DNA from: RGDT01 sp964630925
GTDB taxonomy: Bacteria > Planctomycetota > Planctomycetia > Gemmatales > Gemmataceae
Reading direction: 5' to 3'
DNA length: 49,838 bases
Assembly: GCA_964630925.1 (NCBI GenBank)
Contig: CAZVZK010000077.1
Span: 1 to 49,838 of the forward strand
Shown here piece after piece: positions 23,201 through 31,297 of the stretch. The translations under genes were made by a program, and so were the position numbers. The first letter of the stretch is position 1. Each line of letters begins with the position of its first letter. The notes below the pieces were generated by a model. That model did not search any database, had not been told where the DNA came from, and saw only the letters and a program-made list of their open reading frames with translations.

Positions 23201-24556
23201 TCGGGGATGTCGAAGCTGAAGCGCCTCAACCTGCCGTACGGCAAGCTGTCGGACGCCACGCTCGCCGCCGTCGGCAAGTTCGCCGGGCTGGAGAACCTGG
23301 CCATCTACGGCACGCCGGAGTGGCGCATCAACGACGCGGGCCTGGCCCACCTCAAGGGCCTCACGAGGCTGAAATACCTCGGCCTGAATGGCTCGGCGGC
23401 GACGGCGGACGGCTACGCCCACCTCAAGGGCATGACCGCGCTGGAGGGCCTCGACCTGGGCGACAGCGCCATCACCGACGCCGGCCTGAAGCACGTCGGC
23501 GCGCTGACGAGCCTGCGTTCGCTGCAGCTCTTCAAGACGGCGGTGGGCGACGAGGGCATCGCGCACCTCGCGGGGATGAAGGAGCTGGCCAACCTCATGC
23601 TCGCGCAGACCAAGGTCACGGGGGCGGGCTTCTCGGGGCTGGCGGGGCTGACGGGGCTGCGCTCCCTGACGCTGAACGACACGGGCTTCGACGACGCAGG
23701 CATGAAGCACCTGTCGGGATTCAAGGGGCTGAGCCAGCTCAACCTCGACCGGACCGCCGTCACCGACGCGGGGCTGGAGCACCTCAAGGGGATGGCGGGC
23801 CTGTCGGGTCTGACGCTGGTGAAGACGAAGGTGACGGGGGTGGGCTTCGCCAAGGCGGGGCCGCTGGAGCGTCTGGGGTACATCAACGCGGCGGAGAGCC
23901 AGCTCACCGACGCCGGCATTGAGGCCCTGGCGGGGTTGAAGGGATTACAGTCGCTTCACCTGACGGGCACGCCGCTGACGGGCAAGGGCTTCGCCAAGCT
24001 GAAGGCGCTGGAGAACCTCCGCCACATCGATCTGCGGGGCTCGAAGCTGGACGACGCCGGCCTGAAGGAGCTGGGCGAGCTGTCCAAACTCCAGAACCTC
24101 ACCCTGGCGAGCACGGCGATCACGGACGCGGGCCTGCCGGCGCTCAACAACCTGAAGGAGCTGTTCGCCCTGCAGCTCGAGGGCAACGCCGGCATCACCG
24201 GCTCGGGCCTGAAGGACGTGAAGCTCGCCAAGGTCAGGACGATCAACCTGCAGATGACGAAGCTGGCGGACGCCCACATGGCGCACCTCGCCAACTTCCC
24301 CGAGGTGACGTACCTGATGATCGACGGGACGCCGGCGGGGGACGCCGGCTTCGAACACCTGAAGGCATTGGCGAAGCTGCAGACGCTCAGCGCCAACAAG
24401 ACGGCCCTCACCGACGCCGGGCTGACGCACCTGTCGGGGCTGAAGATGCTGCAGTACGTCGGCGCCAACGGCACGAAGGTGACGAAGGCGGGTGCCGACA
24501 AGCTGACGAAGGACCGGCCCATGCTCCGCATCGGCCACGGGCGCGACGACGATTGA
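20231..24556 (+). CDS. Large zinc-ribbon, membrane and leucine-rich-repeat protein
   Basis: A 1441-residue protein with four parts. Residues 1-35 are a zinc ribbon (CEHC then CPEC). Residues about 95-290 carry several membrane helices. Residues about 295-360 are a low-complexity linker of KDG units such as GPVKDG, GSPKDG and KDKDKDG. From about 530 to the end runs a series of thirty-odd 24-residue leucine-rich repeats of the ribonuclease-inhibitor-like kind (L-x-x-L-x-L-x-x-T-x-I-T-D-A-G-L-x-x-L). Between linker and repeats is a segment (DLGPAGWGLTMDAPEG onward) that I do not recognise. The repeats would form a long curved scaffold for binding partners, probably outside the membrane. The ATG at 20231 starts the zinc ribbon. 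Its stop is 3 bases from the convergent DUF11 gene's stop. Confidence 0.85.
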   Translation: MRVECRCEHCNKKLRTPEGMLGKRIKCPECGKVTGLRAVPSAALEPTAVSAPVASAPEPVFEPMVPEAALEPTEEISAQPRRKRSAPGKQEAVPASQMVTRVFVLLLGLGGAASAAMLGSIWSAQLALINEPSVMQMIKDPRVTSPRQREALAQLEAGGNAATLLFVCAGVGLLGAVLALLRMGLIGGLLMIASIVGPAVFVPGTLLFTGFIGIGGLLALSIGSHKSAVAAAEKRAAAGKDPPSGVLGYVGLSLLALVLMGYGAIVFLALGAAGASTILVAAMVNDLKALKAALDKDKGPPDKDKDGPSKDGGKDGPVKDGPVKDGISKDGSPKDDKGKDGSPKDGTPKDGLPKDKGKGAPAKTIPYEAIKDEVEKAGAGVKLVKVDLGPAGWGLTMDAPEGSVAKEGGGDITVASKDGKFAVTVALGRGAVLRQREDIADKAVYVDTPEMLFKSYIRHDPSTALFAVELVRGHQDFSVVNTFSGSGKFVEQSRADCLLMIKCARTLALKDAAPVTIKKFLLPPIVETEKPTYRLSAKATDATLALLEGDDEVRHLDLYETLVKGPGLRHLKSLTKLETLVVTHKHFGDADLAPLSGLVGLKRLDVTGNELTDDGLRHLAGLVALESLDLSLQSERFRGPGLAHLAGLKSLKHLRLHGEKIDDATLGSVKRLASLESLELASEKVRGPGLAELASLPRLKRLLLVRCENLDDAGLAGLKGLVGLEELDINTAKKITGSGLAHLKGMTKLKSLSLYETKINDAGAAHLAALTGLETLSLGRAELTDAGLKPMSALKNLKKLYLFGNTEITLAGMKHLEGLDALEELELDNTKAAGYRRPRKLKIPVPLDKLKPADVAGLIARRKAEVTRDEKAEGKPITELRFEGALTDIDLADLRDLKTLRVLDLEGSGAITDGGLFYIKGLTGLEELDLSDAGIEGEGLHLLAGLTKLKRLRLRGDFTAKQVASLAPLVNLEEFDLNLAKETEEKLKALSGMSKLKRLNLPYGKLSDATLAAVGKFAGLENLAIYGTPEWRINDAGLAHLKGLTRLKYLGLNGSAATADGYAHLKGMTALEGLDLGDSAITDAGLKHVGALTSLRSLQLFKTAVGDEGIAHLAGMKELANLMLAQTKVTGAGFSGLAGLTGLRSLTLNDTGFDDAGMKHLSGFKGLSQLNLDRTAVTDAGLEHLKGMAGLSGLTLVKTKVTGVGFAKAGPLERLGYINAAESQLTDAGIEALAGLKGLQSLHLTGTPLTGKGFAKLKALENLRHIDLRGSKLDDAGLKELGELSKLQNLTLASTAITDAGLPALNNLKELFALQLEGNAGITGSGLKDVKLAKVRTINLQMTKLADAHMAHLANFPEVTYLMIDGTPAGDAGFEHLKALAKLQTLSANKTALTDAGLTHLSGLKMLQYVGANGTKVTKAGADKLTKDRPMLRIGHGRDDD

Positions 24557-24559
24557 GCG

Positions 24560-25669
24560 TCACTTGCCTTCGAAGACGGTCACCGCCTTGCCCTGCTCGC
24601 GCAGGCCGCGGTCCGCCGTCGCGGTGCAGACGTTCTTGAACTCGCCGGCCTCGGTCGCCTGGACGCTGAGCGTCACCTCGCGCTGGGCGCCGGGCGCGAT
24701 GTTGCCCAGGCTCCATCGCACCGCCTTGCCGTCGAGCGCGCCGCCGCCGGTGGCGCCGGCGAAGGCGACCTGCCCCGGCAGGTCGTTGGTGAGACGCACG
24801 TTCGTCAACGCGACCGAGCCGGCGTTGGAGACGACGATGCGGTAGGTGATCGTCTTGAGGATGTCGGCGCGGGCCGGCCCCGTCACCGCCACGTCCAGGC
24901 CCACCTCGCCGACCTTGAGCGTCGTGGCGGCCTCGCGGCGGACCGTCCCGGCCCGGGCCTCGCCGCGGATGGTGTACTCGCCCTCCTTGTCGGCCAGCGC
25001 CTGATAGCGGATGACGCGCGTCGCCCCCGGCGCCAGGTCGCCGACCTTCCAGGTGTACGTCGGGGCGTTGCCAGACGGCGGCGGCTCGCCCTTGAGCTGC
25101 ACCAGGTCCAGCCCCTTCGGCAGCGTCTCCTCGATGACCACGCCCCTGGCCGCCGCCTTGCCGGTGTTCGTCACCTCCAGGCGGAACTGCACCAGGTCGT
25201 TCTTGATGGCCGACGCCGGGCCGGTGCGGCGGAATTGCAGGCCCGGCCGGACGACGCGTGTCCTGACGCACTGGCCGTGCTCGAACTGCACGCGGGCGCA
25301 CAGGTCGAGGTCGGAGTCGCCCTCGGGCAGGACGACCAGGGTCATGTCGCGGCGTTCGCCGGCCTTCAGGGTGCCGAGCTTCCACGAGGCGGCCGGCGGC
25401 CCCTTGTCGTCGGCGGGCGGGTTGGCGCGGACGAAGCGGGCGTTCTTGGGGAGGGCGGCCTTGACGAGGACGTGGTGGGCGTCGGCGCGCGAGGTGTTCT
25501 CGGCGGTGATGCGGTAGGTCAATTCCTCGCCGGGGGCGACGTCGGCGGGGACGCGGACGCGCACGGCGACGCAGGGGAACGGCGGGTCGAGGGGGCCGCC
25601 GAGCTGCCCCTGGGCGGTGAGGCCCAGCAGCACGAACGCCAACGCCAAGCCCGTCGTCCCTCGGCGCAT
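24560..25669 (-). CDS. Exported protein with three DUF11-like domains
   Basis: A 369-residue protein with a signal peptide (MRRGTTGLALAFVLLGLTAQ) and three successive immunoglobulin-like DUF11 domains. Each carries the pattern ELTYRITAENTSRADAHHV, LVQFRLEVTNTGKAAARGV or TITYRIVVSNAGSVALTNV, and ends with a WKLGTL/WKVGDLAPG/WSLGNIAPG strand. Such domains build cell-surface or secreted stalk proteins. No anchoring motif is seen, so it may be periplasmic or released. It faces the LRR gene end to end with a 3-base gap. Confidence 0.83.
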   Translation of the reverse strand: MRRGTTGLALAFVLLGLTAQGQLGGPLDPPFPCVAVRVRVPADVAPGEELTYRITAENTSRADAHHVLVKAALPKNARFVRANPPADDKGPPAASWKLGTLKAGERRDMTLVVLPEGDSDLDLCARVQFEHGQCVRTRVVRPGLQFRRTGPASAIKNDLVQFRLEVTNTGKAAARGVVIEETLPKGLDLVQLKGEPPPSGNAPTYTWKVGDLAPGATRVIRYQALADKEGEYTIRGEARAGTVRREAATTLKVGEVGLDVAVTGPARADILKTITYRIVVSNAGSVALTNVRLTNDLPGQVAFAGATGGGALDGKAVRWSLGNIAPGAQREVTLSVQATEAGEFKNVCTATADRGLREQGKAVTVFEGK

Positions 25670-25845
25670 CCCCCGTCCCTCGATGAGGCGGATATGCTAT
25701 CCCCGGTGCAATTATCGCCGCACGGCGCGGAAAAGTCAGCCCGGATCCGCCACGCCGCAGCGTTTCGCCATCCTGCCCCGCCGCGCCAGCCGGCACAGGC
25801 GGAATCGGCGGCAGGGTCGGGCCATCCAGGGCGCGGGAGGGGGGC

Positions 25846-26295
25846 ATGGCCGTCTTCGACGTTGAGCCGCAAGCCGGGATCGGCCCGCTGCGTCTGGGGA
25901 TGACGCCGGGCGAGGTGCGCCGGGCCGTCGTGGGGCAAGAGGTCAAGCCGCTGCGTGGCCGCCAGGAGGTGGTGCGCGATCTCGGGCTGTGGGTGGACTA
26001 CCCGGCGGAGGGCGGTGGGGTGAGCTTCGTCCAGGCGAGCCGGGCGCGGGGCGTCTGGGTCACGTTCGCCGGCGTGGACGTGTTCGACACCCAGGCCGAC
26101 GAGCTGGTGTCCCGCATCGTGCGGCAGGAGGGTCTCGACCCCGCCGACTTCCCGCCCGGCCGGCACCAGCACCTCTTCCCGTCGCTGCGGCTCATGCTGT
26201 GGCGGGGCGTGATCTCGGAGGAGCCGGGCGAGCGCGGGTGGGCGTTCGAGTGCATCAGCGTCCACGCGCCGGGGTATTACGACGGGGTGGCCTGA
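25846..26295 (+). CDS. Hypothetical protein, 149 residues
   Basis: A soluble protein starting MAVFDVEPQAGIGPLRLGMT, with no signal peptide or membrane segment. The GIGPLRLGMTPGEVR opening occurs in scattered uncharacterised small proteins, but I cannot name a domain. The rest is beta-rich (VRDLGLWVDYP, GVWVTFAGVDVFD) and ends in WAFECISVHAPGYYDG. GCGCGGGAGGGGG upstream of the ATG is a good ribosome binding site. The TPR-CHAT gene starts 47 bases after its end, so the two may share a transcript. It could be a partner of that protein, which is inference from position. Confidence 0.6.
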   Translation: MAVFDVEPQAGIGPLRLGMTPGEVRRAVVGQEVKPLRGRQEVVRDLGLWVDYPAEGGGVSFVQASRARGVWVTFAGVDVFDTQADELVSRIVRQEGLDPADFPPGRHQHLFPSLRLMLWRGVISEEPGERGWAFECISVHAPGYYDGVA

Positions 26296-26342
26296 CCGGG
26301 GCGGTGGTCCGACAATCAAGGGTGCGCCCCGGAGCCGCCGCC

Positions 26343-29300
26343 ATGTCGCCACGCCTCGCCGCCCTCCTCGTGCCGATCCTCCTCGCCGCCGCCCCGCGCC
26401 AGCCCTACGACGCCGACCAGATGAAGAAGCTGCGGGCGGCGGCAGACGTGCCCCGGCGCGTCACCGAGCTGGGCAAGGCCGGCAAGCACGCCGAGGCGGC
26501 GGCCCTGTGGGAGAAGCGCGTGGCGCTGGAACGCGAGCTGCTCGGCGACCACCCCGTCCTCATCCGCTCGCTGGAGGGGCTGGTGATGCTCCGCAGGAAG
26601 GCCGGCCTGTGGGACGCCGCCGCGGCCGCCTGCCGCGAACACGTCGCCATCACGGCCCGGCTGCACGGGGGCTCGAGCTGGCGGGCGGCGCGGTCCCGCA
26701 TCGAGGCCGGGCGGGCGGCGCTGCTGGCCCGGCTCGACGACGCCCGGCGGACGCGCCTTCTGGAGGCCAGTCGCCTCAACGGCCAGGTCGTCCGCCTCTG
26801 GGAGGGCGGCAAATCCGAGGAGGCGTTGCCGCTGGCGCGGCGTGCGGCGGCCATCTTCCGCGAGGTGGCCGGCGCGGACAGGCCCGAATACGGGCTGGCC
26901 CTGTTCAACGTCGGCTGCCAGCACATGGCCCTCAAGCAGCCCGAGGAGGCGCTGCGCCTGTTCCGGCAGGCCGAGCCGATCCTCCGCGGCCCGATGGGCC
27001 CGGAGGAGCCGGACCTCGCCCTCATTCACTTCAACATCGGCAAGCAGCTCGCCGCCTTGAAGCGGGACGCCGAGGCCGCGGACGCCTACGGGCGGGCGGC
27101 GGCCATCTACCGGGTGGGGCTGGGGGCGCGGCACTACAAGACGTTGGAGGCGCTGTTCGAGCAGGGCAGCTCCCTCTACACCGCCGGGCGTCACGCCAGG
27201 GCGGCGGCGCTCCTCGCCGGGGTCAAGCGCCGCGCCGACGAGGAGTTCGGCGCCGACAACAGCCTCAGCACTCTTTGCATGGTGCCGCTGGGCATCGCGC
27301 GGCACCGCCTCGGGCGCCACGCCGAGGCGCGCGACACATTGGCCGAGGCCCGCCGGCGCATCAAGGCGGCCGGCCAGGAACGCTCGTCCGGCTACTGGAA
27401 CGTGCTGGACATCCTCAGCGAGTCGCACGGCGCCCTGGGGGAAATACGCGCCCAGCGCGAGGCGTTGGAGGAGCTGTGGCGGCTGGCGCGGGCGCGGGAG
27501 GGGGAGAGGAGCCGGAGTTACCGCAACGTCACGTTCAACCTGGCGCTATCCTGCCAGCAGGGGGACGACCACGCCGCCGCCCGCGCGCTGCTGCGCGGCC
27601 TGACGGAAGCGAATCGGCGGGACGGCGTGAGGGAGAATCAGGCCGAGTCCCTGGCGGCGCTCGCCCAGAGCGAGGCGGCGATGGGCGGGATCGCCGCCGC
27701 CCGCAAGGCGATGGAGGAGGCGCGGGAAGTCTCGGCGAAGGTGAACGGCCGGAAGTCGCCGGCGCACGCGACGATCCTCAACAACTTCGGCGACTTGCTC
27801 GGCACCCAATCCGACTTCCGGGCCGCCATCGCCATGTACGAGGAGGCGTTGTCCGTCCAGAGGGCGGCCAAGGGGGAGCGCGACGCGGGGACGGTGACGT
27901 ACCGGGCCAACCTTGCCATGTGCCGCCTCGACATGGGGGACTACGCCGGGGCGCGGGGGGAGATGAAGCAGGTGCTGTCGGCCGCGGCGGCCGCGCTGGG
28001 CGAGGCGCACCCGGTGTACGCGACGTTCCTGACGAACCACGGCGTCATGCTGGCCGGGGCGGGCGATTACGACGGCGCCGAGGCGGCGTTCGCCCGCGCG
28101 CTGACGCTGCACGAGCGGCACGGGCGGGTGCCGTCGATCGCGGCGGCGCACGCGATCGTCTCGACGGCGAAGATGCTGCGGGAGCGGGGTGAGGCGGGCC
28201 GGGCGCTGGAGGCGGCGCGGCGGGCGGGGGCGATGGCGCGGGCGGCCGCCGGGGCGCGGAACCGCATCGCGATGGAGGCGCTCAACCAGGAGGCCAGCTC
28301 GTTGCAGGACCTGGGCGACGCGCGTGCGGCCGTGGGGGTGTTCGAGAAGGCCCTTGCCCAGGCGCGGGAGGTGTATGGCCCGCGCGGGCGGCGCGTGGGC
28401 GACATCATGAACAACCTCGCGCTGGCCTACGAAGAGTCGGGCGACGAGGCGCGGGGGAAACGCATGGCAGAGGAGTCGTGCGAGCTGACGGTCGCGACGC
28501 TGGGCCGGGGGCACGCGGCCTACGGAACCGCCCTGCACAACCGAGGCGCGCTGCTGCACCGGATCGGCGACAATTCCGACGCCCTCGTGCTGCTCCACGA
28601 GTCGCTCGCCGTGCAGAAGCGGACACGTGGCGAGCGGACCGTGGGGGCGGCCAAGGCGCTCATGCACCTCGGGGCCGTCTACCAGGCCCTGGGCGACGGC
28701 CACCGGGCCCTGACGCTCTACGGGCGGGCGTTGGCCCTCAACGAGGCCCTCCTGGGGGCGGACAACATCCAGTGCGCGTACATCCTCCGCCCGCTGGCGG
28801 AGTCGCTCCGCCGCGCCGGCGATCACCGGGCGGCGCTGGCGTCGTTCCGGCGGGCCCTGGCGATCCACTTGAAGACGCAGGGCCCGCGGCACCGCTCCAC
28901 CTTCGGGGCGATGGGCGACCTGGCGGCAGGGCTGCACTGGGCGGGAGACCATGCCGGGGCGGCCCGGATGCTGGAGGACGCGCGGCGCGGCCTGCGCGAG
29001 CTGGGCGGCGGCCCGGAGATGGGTACTTGCCTGATCAACCTGGGCCTGGCGTACCGGGCTATGGACCGCCTCGATGAGGCGGAGGCCGTATCGCGCCAGG
29101 GGATGCGTCTGGTGGCGGGGGAGGCGGGGAGGATGCTGGGGGCGCTGTCGGCGCGGCAGCGCCTGCTCTACGTCACGCGGTACCGGTCTGGCCTGGGCCA
29201 GTACCTGAGCGCCGCCCTGGCGGCGGGCGTGCCGGCGGCGCGGATGTACGAGCTGGCGCTGCCGGGGAAGGGGCTGGCCCTGCCGCTGTCTGACGAGCGT

Positions 29301-30749
29301 CTGGCCGGGCCGGGGCAGGCGGCAGCGGCCGCACGCCTGCGCGAGGCGCGGGCCGGGCTGGCGCGGCTGGCGGCCGCGCCGCCGACGCGGGCGGAGATGC
29401 GCGAGGCGTGGGCACGGCAGCTCGCCGGCCTCGAAGGGGAGAAGGAGCGGCTGGAGGCCGAGCTGTCGCGCGACAGTGAGGCGTTCCGCCGTCACCGCGA
29501 GGCGCGGCTGGCGACGCCGGAGGACGTTGCCGCCGCCCTGCCGCGCGGGGCGGCGCTCGTCGATTACCTGGCCTACAGCCACGTCGAGGGCGGGGACGGC
29601 AGGCGGCGGGCGGAGGGGCGTCTGCTGGCCTTCGTGCTCGCGCCGGGGCGCGAGACGGTGTGCGTGCCGCTGGGCCCGTTGCCGCCGATCGGGGAGGCCG
29701 TGGCCGGCTGGCGGCGTGCCGTGCTGCGCGGCGAGGACGCCCGGCGGGCGGCGGAGAAGGTCGCGGCGCTTGTCTGGGATCCGCTGCGGAAGCACCTCAC
29801 CGGGTGCGGGTCGGTGATCGTCTCGCCGGACGGGGCGTTGTGGGGCCTGTCGTTCGCGGCGCTGCCCGGACGGCGGCCCGGCTCGTACCTCGTCGAGGAC
29901 GTGGCCGTCGGGCTGGTGACATCGGGGCTGCACCCGCTGGAGAACAAGGCGCTGCCGGCGGCGCGAGCGGACGGCCTGCTCGTCGTCGCGGGGTTGGACT
30001 ACGGCGAGGGTGCCGGCCTGTGGGCGCGGCTGCCGGGCGCGGGGCGCGAGGGGGAGGTGACGGCGGCGCTGTACCGCGGGGCGTTCCGGGGGTCTATACC
30101 GGAGACGCTGGGCGGGGCCGACGCCGACGGCGTCCGCCTGAAGCGGAGCCTCTCGGGCGGCCGGCACCGCTACCTGCATCTGGCGACGCACGGGTACTTC
30201 GAGCCGCGCGGGGCCTCGGAGCGGAGCCCGCTGCTGGCATCGGGGCTGGTGCTGTCGGGCGCCAACGCGAAGCCGGCGGAGGGGACGCTGACGGCGGAGG
30301 AGGTGGCGGGCCTGGACCTGCGCGGCTGCGAGCTGGCGGCGTTGAGCGCGTGCGAGACGGGGCGTGGCATCGTGGCCGACGGCGAGGGCGTGCTGGGATT
30401 GCAGCGTGCGTTCCAGATGGCGGGGGCGCGTGCGACGCTGACGAGCCTGTGGTCGGTGAGCGACCCTGCGACGAGCGTCCTGATGGAGCGCTTCTACGAG
30501 GGGCTGTGGGGCAAGGAGAGGCTGACGAAACTGGAGGCGCTGCGTCAGGCGCAGCTCTTCGTCCTGAACAACCCCGCCGCCGTCTCGAAGCGCGCCGGCG
30601 AGCTGCGGGCGGGGGCCTTGAAGCGCGGCGTGAGCGAGGCGGAGCTGGCGGCGCGCGGCGCGGGCAAGGAGGCGGTGGCGTTGCCCGGGGGGAAGGCGCG
30701 GAGCCACCCGTCCTGGTGGGCGGCGTTCGTCCTGTGCGGCGAGGGGTGA
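26343..30749 (+). CDS. Large exported TPR protein with C-terminal CHAT protease domain
   Basis: A 1468-residue protein. The N-terminus (MSPRLAALLVPILLAAAP) is a probable signal peptide. From about 40 to 950 run tetratricopeptide repeats (for example NNLALAYEESGDEARGKRMA, in part), which bind protein partners. The last 400 residues are a CHAT domain, a caspase-like cysteine protease fold. Its dyad is intact: His1283 in YLHLATHGYF and Cys1337 in LSACETG, 54 residues apart, followed by GEGVLGLQRAFQMAGA and SLWSVSD. CHAT proteases in other bacteria are cytoplasmic and act in defence or in gasdermin activation; an exported one is less usual. It is paralogous to the product of 44906-48400. Start chosen because it gives the signal peptide. 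Confidence 0.87.
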   Translation: MSPRLAALLVPILLAAAPRQPYDADQMKKLRAAADVPRRVTELGKAGKHAEAAALWEKRVALERELLGDHPVLIRSLEGLVMLRRKAGLWDAAAAACREHVAITARLHGGSSWRAARSRIEAGRAALLARLDDARRTRLLEASRLNGQVVRLWEGGKSEEALPLARRAAAIFREVAGADRPEYGLALFNVGCQHMALKQPEEALRLFRQAEPILRGPMGPEEPDLALIHFNIGKQLAALKRDAEAADAYGRAAAIYRVGLGARHYKTLEALFEQGSSLYTAGRHARAAALLAGVKRRADEEFGADNSLSTLCMVPLGIARHRLGRHAEARDTLAEARRRIKAAGQERSSGYWNVLDILSESHGALGEIRAQREALEELWRLARAREGERSRSYRNVTFNLALSCQQGDDHAAARALLRGLTEANRRDGVRENQAESLAALAQSEAAMGGIAAARKAMEEAREVSAKVNGRKSPAHATILNNFGDLLGTQSDFRAAIAMYEEALSVQRAAKGERDAGTVTYRANLAMCRLDMGDYAGARGEMKQVLSAAAAALGEAHPVYATFLTNHGVMLAGAGDYDGAEAAFARALTLHERHGRVPSIAAAHAIVSTAKMLRERGEAGRALEAARRAGAMARAAAGARNRIAMEALNQEASSLQDLGDARAAVGVFEKALAQAREVYGPRGRRVGDIMNNLALAYEESGDEARGKRMAEESCELTVATLGRGHAAYGTALHNRGALLHRIGDNSDALVLLHESLAVQKRTRGERTVGAAKALMHLGAVYQALGDGHRALTLYGRALALNEALLGADNIQCAYILRPLAESLRRAGDHRAALASFRRALAIHLKTQGPRHRSTFGAMGDLAAGLHWAGDHAGAARMLEDARRGLRELGGGPEMGTCLINLGLAYRAMDRLDEAEAVSRQGMRLVAGEAGRMLGALSARQRLLYVTRYRSGLGQYLSAALAAGVPAARMYELALPGKGLALPLSDERLAGPGQAAAAARLREARAGLARLAAAPPTRAEMREAWARQLAGLEGEKERLEAELSRDSEAFRRHREARLATPEDVAAALPRGAALVDYLAYSHVEGGDGRRRAEGRLLAFVLAPGRETVCVPLGPLPPIGEAVAGWRRAVLRGEDARRAAEKVAALVWDPLRKHLTGCGSVIVSPDGALWGLSFAALPGRRPGSYLVEDVAVGLVTSGLHPLENKALPAARADGLLVVAGLDYGEGAGLWARLPGAGREGEVTAALYRGAFRGSIPETLGGADADGVRLKRSLSGGRHRYLHLATHGYFEPRGASERSPLLASGLVLSGANAKPAEGTLTAEEVAGLDLRGCELAALSACETGRGIVADGEGVLGLQRAFQMAGARATLTSLWSVSDPATSVLMERFYEGLWGKERLTKLEALRQAQLFVLNNPAAVSKRAGELRAGALKRGVSEAELAARGAGKEAVALPGGKARSHPSWWAAFVLCGEG

Positions 30750-30754
30750 GGCAG

Positions 30755-31291
30755 ATGTCAGGCCCGACGGAGTCGGATTTCGGCGTCCTGCACGCCGTCG
30801 TCGGGGCCACCCTGCGTGGCCTCGCCCATGAACGGTATCTCTTCAATGGGTTGCCGGGTACCGAGGACGGAGGATCGCTGGAGCTGACGTTCGACCGTGG
30901 GGTGGTCATTCTCCTCTACCTCGCCGTGGATGGCGAGTCGGTCCGGGCGGCGCGGGGAGGGCTGGTGATCGGGGAGCCGTTCACGTCGGACGGCGGGGAT
31001 ACTTGCGCGTTGGAACGCATCGATCTCGGGCGGGCGGAAGGGTTCGCGCGGCTCCTCGGCCAACGAGTGATCAGGGTCGAGGCGATTGTTGACACCTGGG
31101 CGCACCCGGCGGGTGTCGAGGCCATGAGCGGCTGGGTGTTGCGGTTCGCAGGAGGGGAGTCCCTGGCCTATCTGAACCTTGGCGACTCCTCCCGCCTGCT
31201 ACTCAACGAGCCACCGCCCCCGCACGCCGATCCCGCCGTCCGCAGCCGTCTGGTCGGCATCTCAAGCAAGTTGCCCGCCGGCCTGCTATGA
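30755..31291 (+). CDS. Hypothetical protein, 178 residues
   Basis: A soluble protein starting MSGPTESDFGVLHAVVGATL. It begins 5 bases after the TPR-CHAT stop, with GAGGGGTGAGG as ribosome binding site, so it is co-transcribed with that gene. It has strands such as GSLELTFDRGVVILLYLAV and GWVLRFAGGESLAYLNLGD, suggesting a small beta-rich fold. I recognise no domain. Close coupling to the CHAT gene makes a regulatory or substrate role possible, but nothing in the sequence shows it. Confidence 0.6.
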   Translation: MSGPTESDFGVLHAVVGATLRGLAHERYLFNGLPGTEDGGSLELTFDRGVVILLYLAVDGESVRAARGGLVIGEPFTSDGGDTCALERIDLGRAEGFARLLGQRVIRVEAIVDTWAHPAGVEAMSGWVLRFAGGESLAYLNLGDSSRLLLNEPPPPHADPAVRSRLVGISSKLPAGLL

Positions 31292-31297
31292 GCCACT

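Noticed and set aside
27546..30707. A 1053-codon open frame opposite the TPR-CHAT gene
   Set aside because: Arg/Pro/His-rich antisense of a gene with intact TPR and CHAT motifs; no motif of its own.
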